Positions 1 through 6,817 of a DNA stretch of 7,458 bases are shown here, in pieces; position 1 is the first letter of the stretch, and every line of letters begins with the position of its first letter. The notes below the pieces were generated by a model, which had not been told where the DNA came from, did no database searches, and worked only from the letters and a program-made list of their open reading frames with translations. The stretch covers positions 1 through 7,458 of the forward strand of contig JANXXZ010000186.1 in assembly GCA_025350385.1 (NCBI GenBank), in the 5' to 3' direction. A program made the translations under genes and the position numbers. The DNA comes from Bacteroidales bacterium. Lineage in GTDB: Bacteria > Bacteroidota > Bacteroidia > Bacteroidales > UBA4417.

Positions 1-1190
1 AGGTTAACCTCTTTATGGTCGGCAACCAGGTCATCGGAATGAGTCACCTCATGGATGGTTTTGGTGAGCAATTCTTCGGCGGAATAACCCAGGAGGTCGC
101 ACAAGGCCTGGTTGACCCTTAGCCATTGCCACTGAGGCGAAAGCAATGCCATTCCAATTACAGCATAGTCGAAGGATGATGAGAATTTCTCCTCGCTCTC
201 GTTGAGTGCCTGTTCAGCCTGTTTACGCTCGCTGCTTAATTTTTTCCTTTCAGTGATATCACGGCCCAGTAAAATAAAACCATCGGGTGAAGGATAAATA
301 TGATTTTCGTACCATAGTTTATGTGGAGCAGGGTAATAGAGCTCATTGTGGACGTATTCCTGGTTTTCATAGGCCTTTTTAAGGTCCTGGTAAATAAACA
401 GGTTGATGAATTCAGGGTTTATATCAAGGATATTTTTGCCTATAAGCTGTTTGCGTGGGATCCCGATGGGATCGGCCGCTTTTTTATTTAAATACAGGTA
501 GTTAAGGTCTTTATCCAGCATGATAAAACTGTCGGATATGCACTCCAGTAATGAATTTATCTCTTCATTTCTCTTTAATATCTTTTGTTCCGACTCCTTT
601 AAAAGCGTTTCAGCAGTTATCCTTTCGGAGATATCAAGCAGTGTTATCAGGCATTGTTGTTTATCCTGGGATAAAATACCCTGGATGTGAACAATAAAAG
701 ATGGCTTTCCCTGGTGAATCAGCCGCAGATCGCAGGTTTGCTTGGTGTTGGTTTCAACTAATTTCTGTAAAAAAGCATTAAAAACCGGTTGGGCATCACG
801 GGGGATAAAATCGTAGAAATTTCTTTTTACCAACCAGGAACGTTCCTTTCCCAATAACCGTGCACCCTCAAGATTAAGTTGACAGATTACTCCGTCGGGC
901 GTAAGTGTAAAATAACCTGCCGGGGCGAAATCATTAAGCGCTGTGGCTGTGGCTGCTTTTTCGACTGCCAGTTTAAGTTCTTCGTTCTGCATTTCAAGTT
1001 CCACCTGGTGTACTTCCAGTTCATGAAGAAGTTTCAAGGTGGCGGCTTCAGTCCGGCCGGTTTCAGCCCGGTTTTGCTCATTGAAGGAGGTCAGCGGAGA
1101 TGCTTTTACCGGTTTCTTCTTCCTTAAATGCTCCTCAGCATTTTGCCGCAGTGACGCGGTTTCAGGCGTTTTTTTCCGTTCTATAGTCAT
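1..1190 (-). CDS. Multi-PAS sensory protein, probable histidine kinase (gene A; 3' part beyond left edge)
   Basis: The frame is open from an ATG at 1188-1190 to the window edge, giving 396 visible residues. Residues 1-80 are a basic, charged leader followed by a coiled coil (LLHELEVHQVELEMQNEEL, about 54-72). PAS1 spans about 87-190 (DFAPAGYFTL at its start, LLDISER at its end). PAS2 is about 208-316 and ends GRDITERK. PAS3 starts about 329 and is cut in its HSDDL region. No membrane segment or signal peptide is seen, so it is likely cytoplasmic. The start is supported by a GGAG site 7 nt upstream and by alignment with the starts of genes B and C. By family knowledge such proteins usually end in HisKA and HATPase domains, but none is visible here, so kinase activity is inferred. 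Two oddities: the coiled coil-PAS1 joint is 8 residues shorter than in B and C, and the PAS2-PAS3 linker has an extra 7 residues (E314-S320) that partly repeat the following ERK motif. Confidence 0.93.
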   Translation of the reverse strand, partial: MTIERKKTPETASLRQNAEEHLRKKKPVKASPLTSFNEQNRAETGRTEAATLKLLHELEVHQVELEMQNEELKLAVEKAATATALNDFAPAGYFTLTPDGVICQLNLEGARLLGKERSWLVKRNFYDFIPRDAQPVFNAFLQKLVETNTKQTCDLRLIHQGKPSFIVHIQGILSQDKQQCLITLLDISERITAETLLKESEQKILKRNEEINSLLECISDSFIMLDKDLNYLYLNKKAADPIGIPRKQLIGKNILDINPEFINLFIYQDLKKAYENQEYVHNELYYPAPHKLWYENHIYPSPDGFILLGRDITERKKLSSERKQAEQALNESEEKFSSSFDYAVIGMALLSPQWQWLRVNQALCDLLGYSAEELLTKTIHEVTHSDDLVADHKEVN

Positions 1191-1403
1191 GGCATTGCTC
1201 CATTAACGTTATGGCAACGATTCCGATTAGTTCTGATTTAGAGGTAGCTGATCATCCCAAAGCTTTGTGAAAGTAACCATTCGTGAATATGATAAATGAT
1301 GTTAAACGACCCGGATCAAGTGAAAATTTCAACCTTTATTCAGGTAGCCGATTTTGTTTCCTGGCAGTTATCATAAATGAATAAAAAGGTTCATGTAAAT
1401 TTA
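1191..1403. other. Spacer upstream of gene A, no gene seen
   Basis: This is the gene A-proximal half of a 425-nt spacer between gene B (stop at 1616-1618) and gene A. No ORF with family resemblance and no tRNA-like fold was recognised. It should hold the promoter of gene A if A is transcribed on its own. The best minus-strand match to the Bacteroidota -7 box TAnnTTTG is TAAATTTA near 1396-1403, inside a 12-nt palindrome (TGTAAATTTACA, 1394-1405), but no -33 TTTG box accompanies it. I therefore do not call a promoter. Confidence 0.4.
1198..1201 (-). promoter_or_regulatory. Ribosome binding site of gene A
   Basis: The minus strand reads GGAG followed by 7 nt and then ATG. This is good Shine-Dalgarno spacing and the clearest such site in the window. 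Genes B and C have only a very close AGGA (3 nt from ATG) and an A-rich leader without a Shine-Dalgarno, respectively, as is common in Bacteroidota. Confidence 0.55.
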
Positions 1404-1477
1404 CACAGAGTTTCCCTTGAGTATAAGAGGGTTCTCGCAGAGTTTCGCAGAGTTAGCCGCAGTGTTTCGCAGAGTTA
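1404..1477. repeat. Degenerate tandem repeat, 10-nt period, CGCAGAGTTT core
   Basis: Units CGCAGAGTTT (1436-1445), CGCAGAGTTA (1446-1455), CGCAGTGTTT (1458-1467, after a 2-nt insertion) and CGCAGAGTTA (1468-1477) lie head to tail. A related outlier, CACAGAGTTT, is at 1404-1413. Period 10 separates this from the 7-nt arrays next to it. I recall similar CGCAGAGTT-type intergenic repeats in environmental Bacteroidota genomes, but this was not searched. Function unknown. Confidence 0.75.
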
Positions 1478-1513
1478 AAAGGGCTGTTCTTATTTTAAAA
1501 CCGCTTGTGTGGA

Positions 1514-1534
1514 GTTCGGGTTCCGGGTTCCAAT
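1514..1534. repeat. Short heptamer array (GTTCGGG / TTCCGGG / TTCCAAT)
   Basis: Three consecutive 7-nt units share a T-T-C core: GTTCGGG at 1514-1520, TTCCGGG at 1521-1527 and TTCCAAT at 1528-1534. The TTCCGGG unit also occurs in the array at 6726-6753 in another spacer. Two nucleotides (TG) separate it from the longer array that follows. Confidence 0.55.
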
Positions 1535-1536
1535 TG

Positions 1537-1574
1537 CCCTTTTCCCCAGCCCCTTTTCCCCAGTCCCTTTTCCC
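1537..1574 (-). other. Putative G-quadruplex motif on the minus strand
   Basis: The plus strand has six runs of three or four C (1537-1539, 1544-1547, 1550-1553, 1558-1561, 1565-1567, 1572-1574), separated by 2 to 4 nt. The minus strand and the gene B mRNA therefore satisfy the usual G3+N1-7 pattern with spare runs. It lies about 40-80 nt after the gene B stop and could act in termination or RNA stability. It may simply be a by-product of the heptamer array composition. Confidence 0.5.
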
Positions 1575-1620
1575 TTTTCACTTTTCACTTGTCTCTTTTC
1601 AACTGTCCCTTTTCCCTATG
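1537..1620. repeat. Twelve-unit heptamer array (CCCTTTT type) running into the stop codon of gene B
   Basis: Eighty-four nt divide exactly into twelve 7-nt units without a phase break. Units include CCCTTTT (five copies), CCCCAGC, CCCCAGT, two CACTTKT units, CTCTTTT and CAACTGT, ending in CCCTATG. The last unit contains CTA at 1616-1618, which is the TAG stop of gene B on the minus strand, so the array spans the 3' end of that gene. In the gene B transcript it forms a purine-rich 3' untranslated region with no hairpin. A period of 7 is not a multiple of 3, which argues against coding. Confidence 0.85.
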
Positions 1621-4600
1621 ATTCCTCCTTTCCATCCAGGATAAAGTAGAAAGTCGCCCCTTCGTTCACTTTTCCTTCGGCCCACACCCTGCCCTGATGC
1701 CGGGTAACAATCCTCTGGACGATGGCAAGTCCTATACCTGTTCCTTCAAAATCTTTGGTGGTGTGCAGGCGCTGGAATACGCCAAACAATTTGACGGAAT
1801 GAGCCATATCAAAGCCTGCCCCGTTGTCTTTCACAAAGTAGATAGTTTTGGAGCCTTCTGTAGCATTACCTACTTCGATGATTCGGTTTGATTTCTTTGA
1901 GGAATACTTTACTGCATTTCCGATTAAATTCAGCCACACCTGCCGTATCATTGCAGGATCGCCATAGGTTTCGGGGATGTTTTGTAAATGGAAACTGATC
2001 TTTTCCCGTTCTGATTCCGGCACAATTTCCTGGTAAACAGAATTTACCATACTATACATGTCAATTTTATCGAACTTTATTTCCCGCCGGTTCAGGCGTG
2101 AAAAAGAAAGAAGATCATCAATAAGATATCCCATTTTATTTGCGTTGCCGATAATAATCCCAAGCAGGCGTTTTCCTTCAGTATCGAGGAATGGGGAATA
2201 ATCCTGCAACAGGATATTTGCAAAGCCATCCAGCGCCCTGAGTGGTGTTCGAAGGTCGTGTGAAACAGAGTAGCTGAATGCTTCCAGTTCCTGGTTTACA
2301 GCTTCGAGCTGTTTCGTCCTTTCAAAAACCCGTTTTTCGAGTTCTTCATTGAGTTTATTGATCTCTTCCTCAGCCTGTTTACGCTCGGTAATGTCGCGCA
2401 GAACAAACAGTATACTTTTAGGCTCGCCACCGGCATCCCTGATTATTTCGGCGTTTGCTTCGGCATAAAAGCGGGACTGATCTTTCTTTACCATCAGGTA
2501 TTCAGCCGGACCGGTATAGGTGCCCGACAACATCAAATCAATCAGCTTGATTGCCTTCGCATGATAGGATTGATCAATGAACTCAAAAATAGCGTGATTG
2601 GTCAGTTCAGCACGGGAATCGTATCCCCACATCAAAACGGCAGCAGGTGAAACCGTTAGAATCCTTCCATCAAATGTTGAAATGGCTATTCCGTCGGGAG
2701 AGGTATCGATGATTTTTCGCCAGCGTTCTTCACTTTCCTTTAAGTGTTCTTCAGCCTGCTTGCGGTCAGTAATGTCGCGGTTGCTGCCGCGTGTACCCAG
2801 AAACGAACCTCCGGCATCGTATATCGGCTGGCAAAGATGGCCTATCCAACGGGTTGAACCATCCGCAGCGATGATTCTGAATTCAAGATTTGTCCGTTTT
2901 GATTCAGTTTCTGCGATATGATGATGCCGGATATATATATCCAGGTCTTCAGGATGAATAATACTGAGAAATTTCTTAGGCACTGTCAGGAAAACATCAG
3001 CCTCGTATCCGGTAATCCGTTTGCATGAAGGTGAATGATAGAGATACTTTCCGTCGGGAGCCTGCCAGAATTCCCAATCGTAGGTGTTATCGGCAACGAT
3101 CTGGTATTTAAGCTGGGACTCCTTCAGGGCTTCTTCGGCCCGTTTATTCTCGGTAATATCCCTGACGAGAACCTGGCCGGCGGGTTTGTCATTATAGGTA
3201 GTGCTTAGGGCAACAACTTCTGCATCAAAAATGCTTCCATCGAGCCGGATCAGTTTTTCTTCCATGGCAGGCACTGAAATCCCCGTGGCAACCAGACTCA
3301 TCCTTTTTATGACTTCACGACGGGATTCGGGATGAACGATTGACAGAACCGGTTTCCCAATGAGTTCTTTCGGATTTTCAGCGCCGATTATTGAAATTGC
3401 GGCAGGGTTCACATAAACGAACTGCCCTTCCTGGTAAATAGCGATGCCGGTAGGAGATAACTCAACCAGGTTCCGGTAGCGTTCCTCGCTTTTTCGCAAG
3501 GCTTCTTCTCCCAGTTTCCGCGCACTGATGTCGCGGCAAACCATCATCAATCCAGTGACTTGCTTTGCAGCATCCAACATGCAGGAACCATGGATTTCGA
3601 TTGATGTGGTGCTGCCATCTTTTTTAAGGGTTTTGTATTCAGAAGGGAAAGGATAATTCTCGCCCGAAAGCATGGATGTAAAGCGGCTGCGGGCGGCCTC
3701 CCTGTTTTCATCAGAAAGCCAGGTAAAAATTGACGATTGTGTTACAACCTGGTCGGACGATACTCCGAACAGTTCAAAAGCCCGTTGGGAAGCAAACTGA
3801 ATGTGACCTCCGGCATCAGCAATTACGATTGCATCAGGCAATGTATCGAGCAGGGTACGGTAATAGTTTTCCGATTCACGAATGCGGTCTTCCATGAGTT
3901 TGCGTTCCGTAATGTCGCGGAATGTTCCTATAAGGCATGATTTTCCCTTAATCGTGACCATGGAGGCCAATACTTCAACGGGCACTTCGGAACCATCAGG
4001 ACAAAGCACAGTGTCCTCAACAGGCGTTGAAAAAGAATGCTTTGTTTCCTGCTCATGGCGTAAAAAAGAATCTTCACTTTGCCTGGAGTGGCTTGGCGGG
4101 TGAAGTTGTAGTTGATGGAGACCCACAATTTTTTCGTGTGGCAATTGCATCAGGCGCGAGGCAGCCTGGTTAGCATCAATAATGATTTTTGAGTCAATTT
4201 CTGCGATAAATATTGCGTCAGCAGCATTTTCAAAAAAATTCCTGAACTGTGCTTCACTCTCTTTAAGCTTCTCATCAGCCTGCTTGCGATCGGTAATATC
4301 CTGTATAGTGCCGATCAATGAAACGACGGTCCCAACCTTGTTGAATTCTACCTCACCTCTTCCATGAACCCACCGAATATCGCCATCGGATTTGCGGATG
4401 ATTCTGTATTCCTTATTGAACGGCCGGCGTTTGGATATAACTTCGTCTCTCAGGTACCGGTCCATCATATCCCTGTCATCAGGATGTGTGATGTCGAGCC
4501 AGCCCCGGACGCTCCTGTTGTAACTTTTATCAATCCCGAAAATCTGGTCAAGGACTTCGGACGATTCCCAGAAACCTGTAGTGAAATCAGTCTTATATGA

Positions 4601-5251
4601 ACCAATAAATGCAGCCCGTTGCGACTCCCTGAAGAAAAATTCGCTTTCGCGTAAAGCTTCCTCATTGATTTGTTGTTCCGTGAAATCCATCAGGGTTACC
4701 AGGCATTTCTGTTTGGCTTCGGTAACTATTCCCTCAAGGCGGGCAAAAGAGACGGCCTTACCCGGGATGTTCAGCTTCAGTGTACACGATTGCCTGGTAT
4801 TGTTTTCTGTAGTTTCGCGCAAAAAGTCATTGAAGGCCGGTAGCGAATCCTTGAAGACAAATTGCCTGAAATTTTCATTGACCATGTTGTCTCGTTCCAT
4901 CCCCAGCATCCGGGCGCCGCTCAGGTTCAGTTCACAGATTAATCCTTCACTGCTTAGCGTAAAGTAACCCGAAGGTGAAAAATCATATATTTCTTCATAC
5001 AATTTAGCGTACTCAACGGCCGAATGGGTTGCAATATCCCTTATCCGCCGGAGTTCCTCGTTCTGCATTTCCAGCTCTATCTGGTAAACCTCAAGTTCAT
5101 GCAGAAGTTTCAGTATGTCAGCTTCTGTAGGCCTGGTTTCCACGGAGCCGGAAACAGATGCCTTTTTTGCCGCGTACTGCTTCTTCAGCTGCTCTTCTGC
5201 TTTGAAGCGGAGAGAAACGGTTTCATCTTTTTGCTTACGATCTTTCTTCAT
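1616..5251 (-). CDS. Soluble sensor histidine kinase with seven PAS domains (gene B)
   Basis: Autophosphorylating sensor kinase of 1211 residues, complete. Residues 1-84 are the basic leader and coiled coil (HELEVYQIELEMQNEEL). Seven PAS domains follow at about 85-192, 205-323, 331-450, 459-578, 587-702, 711-831 and 839-958, most closing with a DIT-x-R/K-K type linker. The second and sixth look like the PAS_3 subtype (HPDDR, HPEDL). A coiled coil (958-990) leads to HisKA with H998 in SVSHDLRTPLRAL, then HATPase: N box around N1112, G1 DNGAGFD at 1142-1148, G2 GTGIGLA at 1170-1176. The core resembles the Cph1-like class. No membrane segment, receiver or HPt domain is seen, so it is probably cytoplasmic and needs a separate regulator. 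The ATG matches the starts of A and C by alignment; only a close AGGA (3 nt away) precedes it. The stop lies inside a heptamer repeat. Ligands of the PAS domains cannot be told from sequence. Confidence 0.97.
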   Translation of the reverse strand: MKKDRKQKDETVSLRFKAEEQLKKQYAAKKASVSGSVETRPTEADILKLLHELEVYQIELEMQNEELRRIRDIATHSAVEYAKLYEEIYDFSPSGYFTLSSEGLICELNLSGARMLGMERDNMVNENFRQFVFKDSLPAFNDFLRETTENNTRQSCTLKLNIPGKAVSFARLEGIVTEAKQKCLVTLMDFTEQQINEEALRESEFFFRESQRAAFIGSYKTDFTTGFWESSEVLDQIFGIDKSYNRSVRGWLDITHPDDRDMMDRYLRDEVISKRRPFNKEYRIIRKSDGDIRWVHGRGEVEFNKVGTVVSLIGTIQDITDRKQADEKLKESEAQFRNFFENAADAIFIAEIDSKIIIDANQAASRLMQLPHEKIVGLHQLQLHPPSHSRQSEDSFLRHEQETKHSFSTPVEDTVLCPDGSEVPVEVLASMVTIKGKSCLIGTFRDITERKLMEDRIRESENYYRTLLDTLPDAIVIADAGGHIQFASQRAFELFGVSSDQVVTQSSIFTWLSDENREAARSRFTSMLSGENYPFPSEYKTLKKDGSTTSIEIHGSCMLDAAKQVTGLMMVCRDISARKLGEEALRKSEERYRNLVELSPTGIAIYQEGQFVYVNPAAISIIGAENPKELIGKPVLSIVHPESRREVIKRMSLVATGISVPAMEEKLIRLDGSIFDAEVVALSTTYNDKPAGQVLVRDITENKRAEEALKESQLKYQIVADNTYDWEFWQAPDGKYLYHSPSCKRITGYEADVFLTVPKKFLSIIHPEDLDIYIRHHHIAETESKRTNLEFRIIAADGSTRWIGHLCQPIYDAGGSFLGTRGSNRDITDRKQAEEHLKESEERWRKIIDTSPDGIAISTFDGRILTVSPAAVLMWGYDSRAELTNHAIFEFIDQSYHAKAIKLIDLMLSGTYTGPAEYLMVKKDQSRFYAEANAEIIRDAGGEPKSILFVLRDITERKQAEEEINKLNEELEKRVFERTKQLEAVNQELEAFSYSVSHDLRTPLRALDGFANILLQDYSPFLDTEGKRLLGIIIGNANKMGYLIDDLLSFSRLNRREIKFDKIDMYSMVNSVYQEIVPESEREKISFHLQNIPETYGDPAMIRQVWLNLIGNAVKYSSKKSNRIIEVGNATEGSKTIYFVKDNGAGFDMAHSVKLFGVFQRLHTTKDFEGTGIGLAIVQRIVTRHQGRVWAEGKVNEGATFYFILDGKEES

Positions 5252-5328
5252 AATTCCTGTTTTCTTTTCCTGTACGAGTATATCCGTTGATCCTTGTAAA
5301 CTTTATGTTTTATATAGTTAGTAAATGT

Positions 5329-5350
5329 GAGGGGCGAGGGAGCGAGGGCA
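5329..5350. repeat. G-rich short tandem repeat (GAGGGVV units)
   Basis: Three related units start at 5329 (GAGGGGC), 5336 (GAGGGAG) and 5344 (GAGGGCA), with spacings of 7 and 8 nt. An 8-nt palindrome GGCCGGCC follows at 5352-5359. With only three runs of three or more G followed by GG pairs, this is a weaker quadruplex candidate than the one near gene B. It lies in the 163-nt spacer upstream of gene B, about 80-100 nt from its start. Confidence 0.5.
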
Positions 5351-5371
5351 AGGCCGGCCAACTCATTCAGT

Positions 5372-5420
5372 CTTCCAACTCCTTACTCCATACTTCTTAC
5401 TTCTGACTCCCTACTCAAAT
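5372..5420. repeat. Seven-unit heptamer array (CTYCHDA type) running into the stop codon of gene C
   Basis: Forty-nine nt split into seven in-phase heptamers starting at 5372, for example CTTCCAA, CTCCTTA, CTTCTGA and CTCCCTA, ending CTCAAAT. C1, T2 and C4 are the same in all seven units, and A7 in six of them. The last unit contains TCA at 5415-5417, the TGA stop of gene C on the minus strand. The arrangement relative to the gene matches the array at the end of gene B, though the core sequence differs. Confidence 0.82.
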
Positions 5421-6704
5421 GGTGGGAAGAGTAAAATGAACCTTGCTGCCTTTACCGAATTCGCTTTCGATCCAGATTTTCCCCCCGTTTTTTTCAACAA
5501 ATTCCTTGCAGAGAATCAACCCTAAACCGGCGCCCGGTTCATTTTCTGTTCCAAGAATCCGGAACCGCTGATCCACTCTGAATAATTTTTCCCGGTCAGC
5601 GCTTTGGATTCCGACTCCATTATCGGCTACACTAATCAATAATTCATCCTTCAAAACCCGGGCCTTGATTTCTATTTCACCGCCCTTATTAGTAAACTTT
5701 ATAGCATTGTGCAGGAGATTTTTCAGGATGGTCCTTACCATATAACAATCAGCAATAGCAACTGATCCTTGGGGAACGGATGAGTGAATCACGATATTTT
5801 TTTTACCGGCTGCCGGTTTCAACGACCCGATCGTTTCGAGCACAAGGTTAGCAATATCGAGTTGTTCGCATAAGACAACCAGTAACCCTGTCTGCGATTT
5901 TGCCCATTGCAGTAAGTTATCCAGCAATTTCAGTGAATTTGTCGAACTTGAATGGATCTGGTTAATGAATTCCTTGATTTCGTTTTCTTCAAACTGATCG
6001 TATTCCTTGTAGAGAAGTTCTGATAAACCCAGCATGGAGTTGAAAGGGCCTTTCAGGTCGTGTGCAATGAGGGAAAAGAACTTGTCCTTAGTGGCGTTGA
6101 GTTCACGTAACCGGGTTTCGCTTTGTTTCAGTGCTTCTTCCGCTTCGACGCGATCGGTGATGTCAACAGCCGCAACCAGGCATTTCTGTTCATTTTTTGA
6201 TACCACAGCTTCCAGGTAAACATAACTTGATGGTTTCTCGCTGATAGTGAGCTGTAGCTCGCAGGTACCTTTGGAATTGTATTCAATTACTGCCTGTAAA
6301 AAATGCTGAAAAACTGACTTCTGATCAAATGCAACAAAATCCCTGAAGTTCCTTTTGACAAGGAGGCCCCGTTCCTGCCCGAGCAGCCGGGCGCCACTCA
6401 GGTTCAACCGGCTGATGGTGCCGTCGTAGTTGAGTGTAAAATACCCGGCAGGTGAAAAATCATAGATTTCTTCGTAAAGATCAGCATACTGTTTGGTTGC
6501 CTGCTCTGCAATATTCAAGGCCAGGCGCAGTTCCTCGTTTTGCATCTCGAGTTCAATCTGGTGCACTTCGAGTTCATGGAACAGTTTCGGTGAGTCAAGG
6601 TTTGGAAGAGAGGCCTCTTTTCCTGAATACCTCTTATTTAAAAGTTCTTCAGCTTTTTGTCGCAACAAATCGGGCTCTGTGGGTTTCAGGTTATTTTTTA
6701 ACAT
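5415..6704 (-). CDS. Single-PAS soluble sensor histidine kinase (gene C)
   Basis: Complete kinase of 429 residues. A basic leader and coiled coil (FHELEVHQIELEMQNEEL, about 42-59) precede one PAS domain (about 83-190, YDFSPAGYFTL to DITDR). A short signalling helix then leads to HisKA with H215 in FSLIAHDLKGPFNSML, followed by HATPase: N box NLLHNAIKFT with N333, G1 DNGVGI from D361, and G2 GAGLGL at 391-396. All residues needed for autophosphorylation are present. Its N-terminus is clearly homologous to that of A and B, but its HisKA (AHDLKGPFNS) is of another subtype than B and D (SHDLRTPLRAL), which suggests domain swapping. No membrane segment or receiver domain is seen. The start is set by alignment with A and B; upstream is A-rich with no Shine-Dalgarno. 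No partner regulator is adjacent, so its target is unknown. Confidence 0.97.
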   Translation of the reverse strand: MLKNNLKPTEPDLLRQKAEELLNKRYSGKEASLPNLDSPKLFHELEVHQIELEMQNEELRLALNIAEQATKQYADLYEEIYDFSPAGYFTLNYDGTISRLNLSGARLLGQERGLLVKRNFRDFVAFDQKSVFQHFLQAVIEYNSKGTCELQLTISEKPSSYVYLEAVVSKNEQKCLVAAVDITDRVEAEEALKQSETRLRELNATKDKFFSLIAHDLKGPFNSMLGLSELLYKEYDQFEENEIKEFINQIHSSSTNSLKLLDNLLQWAKSQTGLLVVLCEQLDIANLVLETIGSLKPAAGKKNIVIHSSVPQGSVAIADCYMVRTILKNLLHNAIKFTNKGGEIEIKARVLKDELLISVADNGVGIQSADREKLFRVDQRFRILGTENEPGAGLGLILCKEFVEKNGGKIWIESEFGKGSKVHFTLPTI

Positions 6705-6725
6705 GACTGTTGTGTTTTATTCAGG

Positions 6726-6753
6726 TTCCATCTTCCATCTTCCGGGTTCCGGA
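6726..6753. repeat. Four-unit heptamer array (TTCCATC / TTCCGGG)
   Basis: Units TTCCATC, TTCCATC, TTCCGGG and TTCCGGA are in perfect phase. TTCC is constant and the last three positions vary. It sits 22 nt upstream of the gene C start, in the position of its leader RNA or promoter. The TTCCGGG unit is shared with the array at 1514-1534. Confidence 0.75.
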
Positions 6754-6761
6754 TTTTTTCG

Positions 6762-6789
6762 ATTACTAATTACCAATTACCAATAACTT
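6762..6789. repeat. Heptamer array (ATTACCA type)
   Basis: Units ATTACTA (6762-6768), ATTACCA (6769-6775) and ATTACCA (6776-6782) are in phase, followed by a decayed ATAACTT. An 8-nt T-rich spacer (6754-6761) separates it from the TTCC array. AT-rich and noncoding. Confidence 0.65.
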
Positions 6790-6817
6790 CTTGATATAAA
6801 CTTATTTCGGTTGCCAA

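Noticed and set aside
1394..1405. TGTAAATTTACA palindrome as an operator upstream of gene A
   Set aside because: A 12-nt perfect palindrome is expected about once or twice by chance in a window of this size. It is far (over 200 nt) from the start and has no second copy.
1404..1620. CRISPR array
   Set aside because: Units are 7 or 10 nt, directly adjacent and degenerate. There are no conserved 25-40 nt repeats with unique spacers and no cas genes.
1417..1644. Plus-strand ORF of 75 codons through the repeat region
   Set aside because: Its second half is the heptamer array read as protein and it runs into the antisense of gene B. No ribosome binding site or family resemblance.
2598..2921. Plus-strand ORF of 107 codons inside gene B
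   Set aside because: Antisense shadow of conserved PAS coding sequence; the minus strand explains the region completely.
4581..4967. Plus-strand ORF of 128 codons inside gene B
   Set aside because: Opposite-strand shadow of PAS1 and PAS2 coding sequence. Length alone is not support.
5252..5328. Promoter of gene B (TATATAAAAC-like AT-rich stretch)
   Set aside because: No TAnnTTTG box with a correctly spaced TTTG was found. AT-richness alone is not enough.
5352..5359. GGCCGGCC palindrome as part of a terminator after gene C
   Set aside because: The inverted repeat does not extend past 8 nt, leaves no loop and has no U-tract after it.
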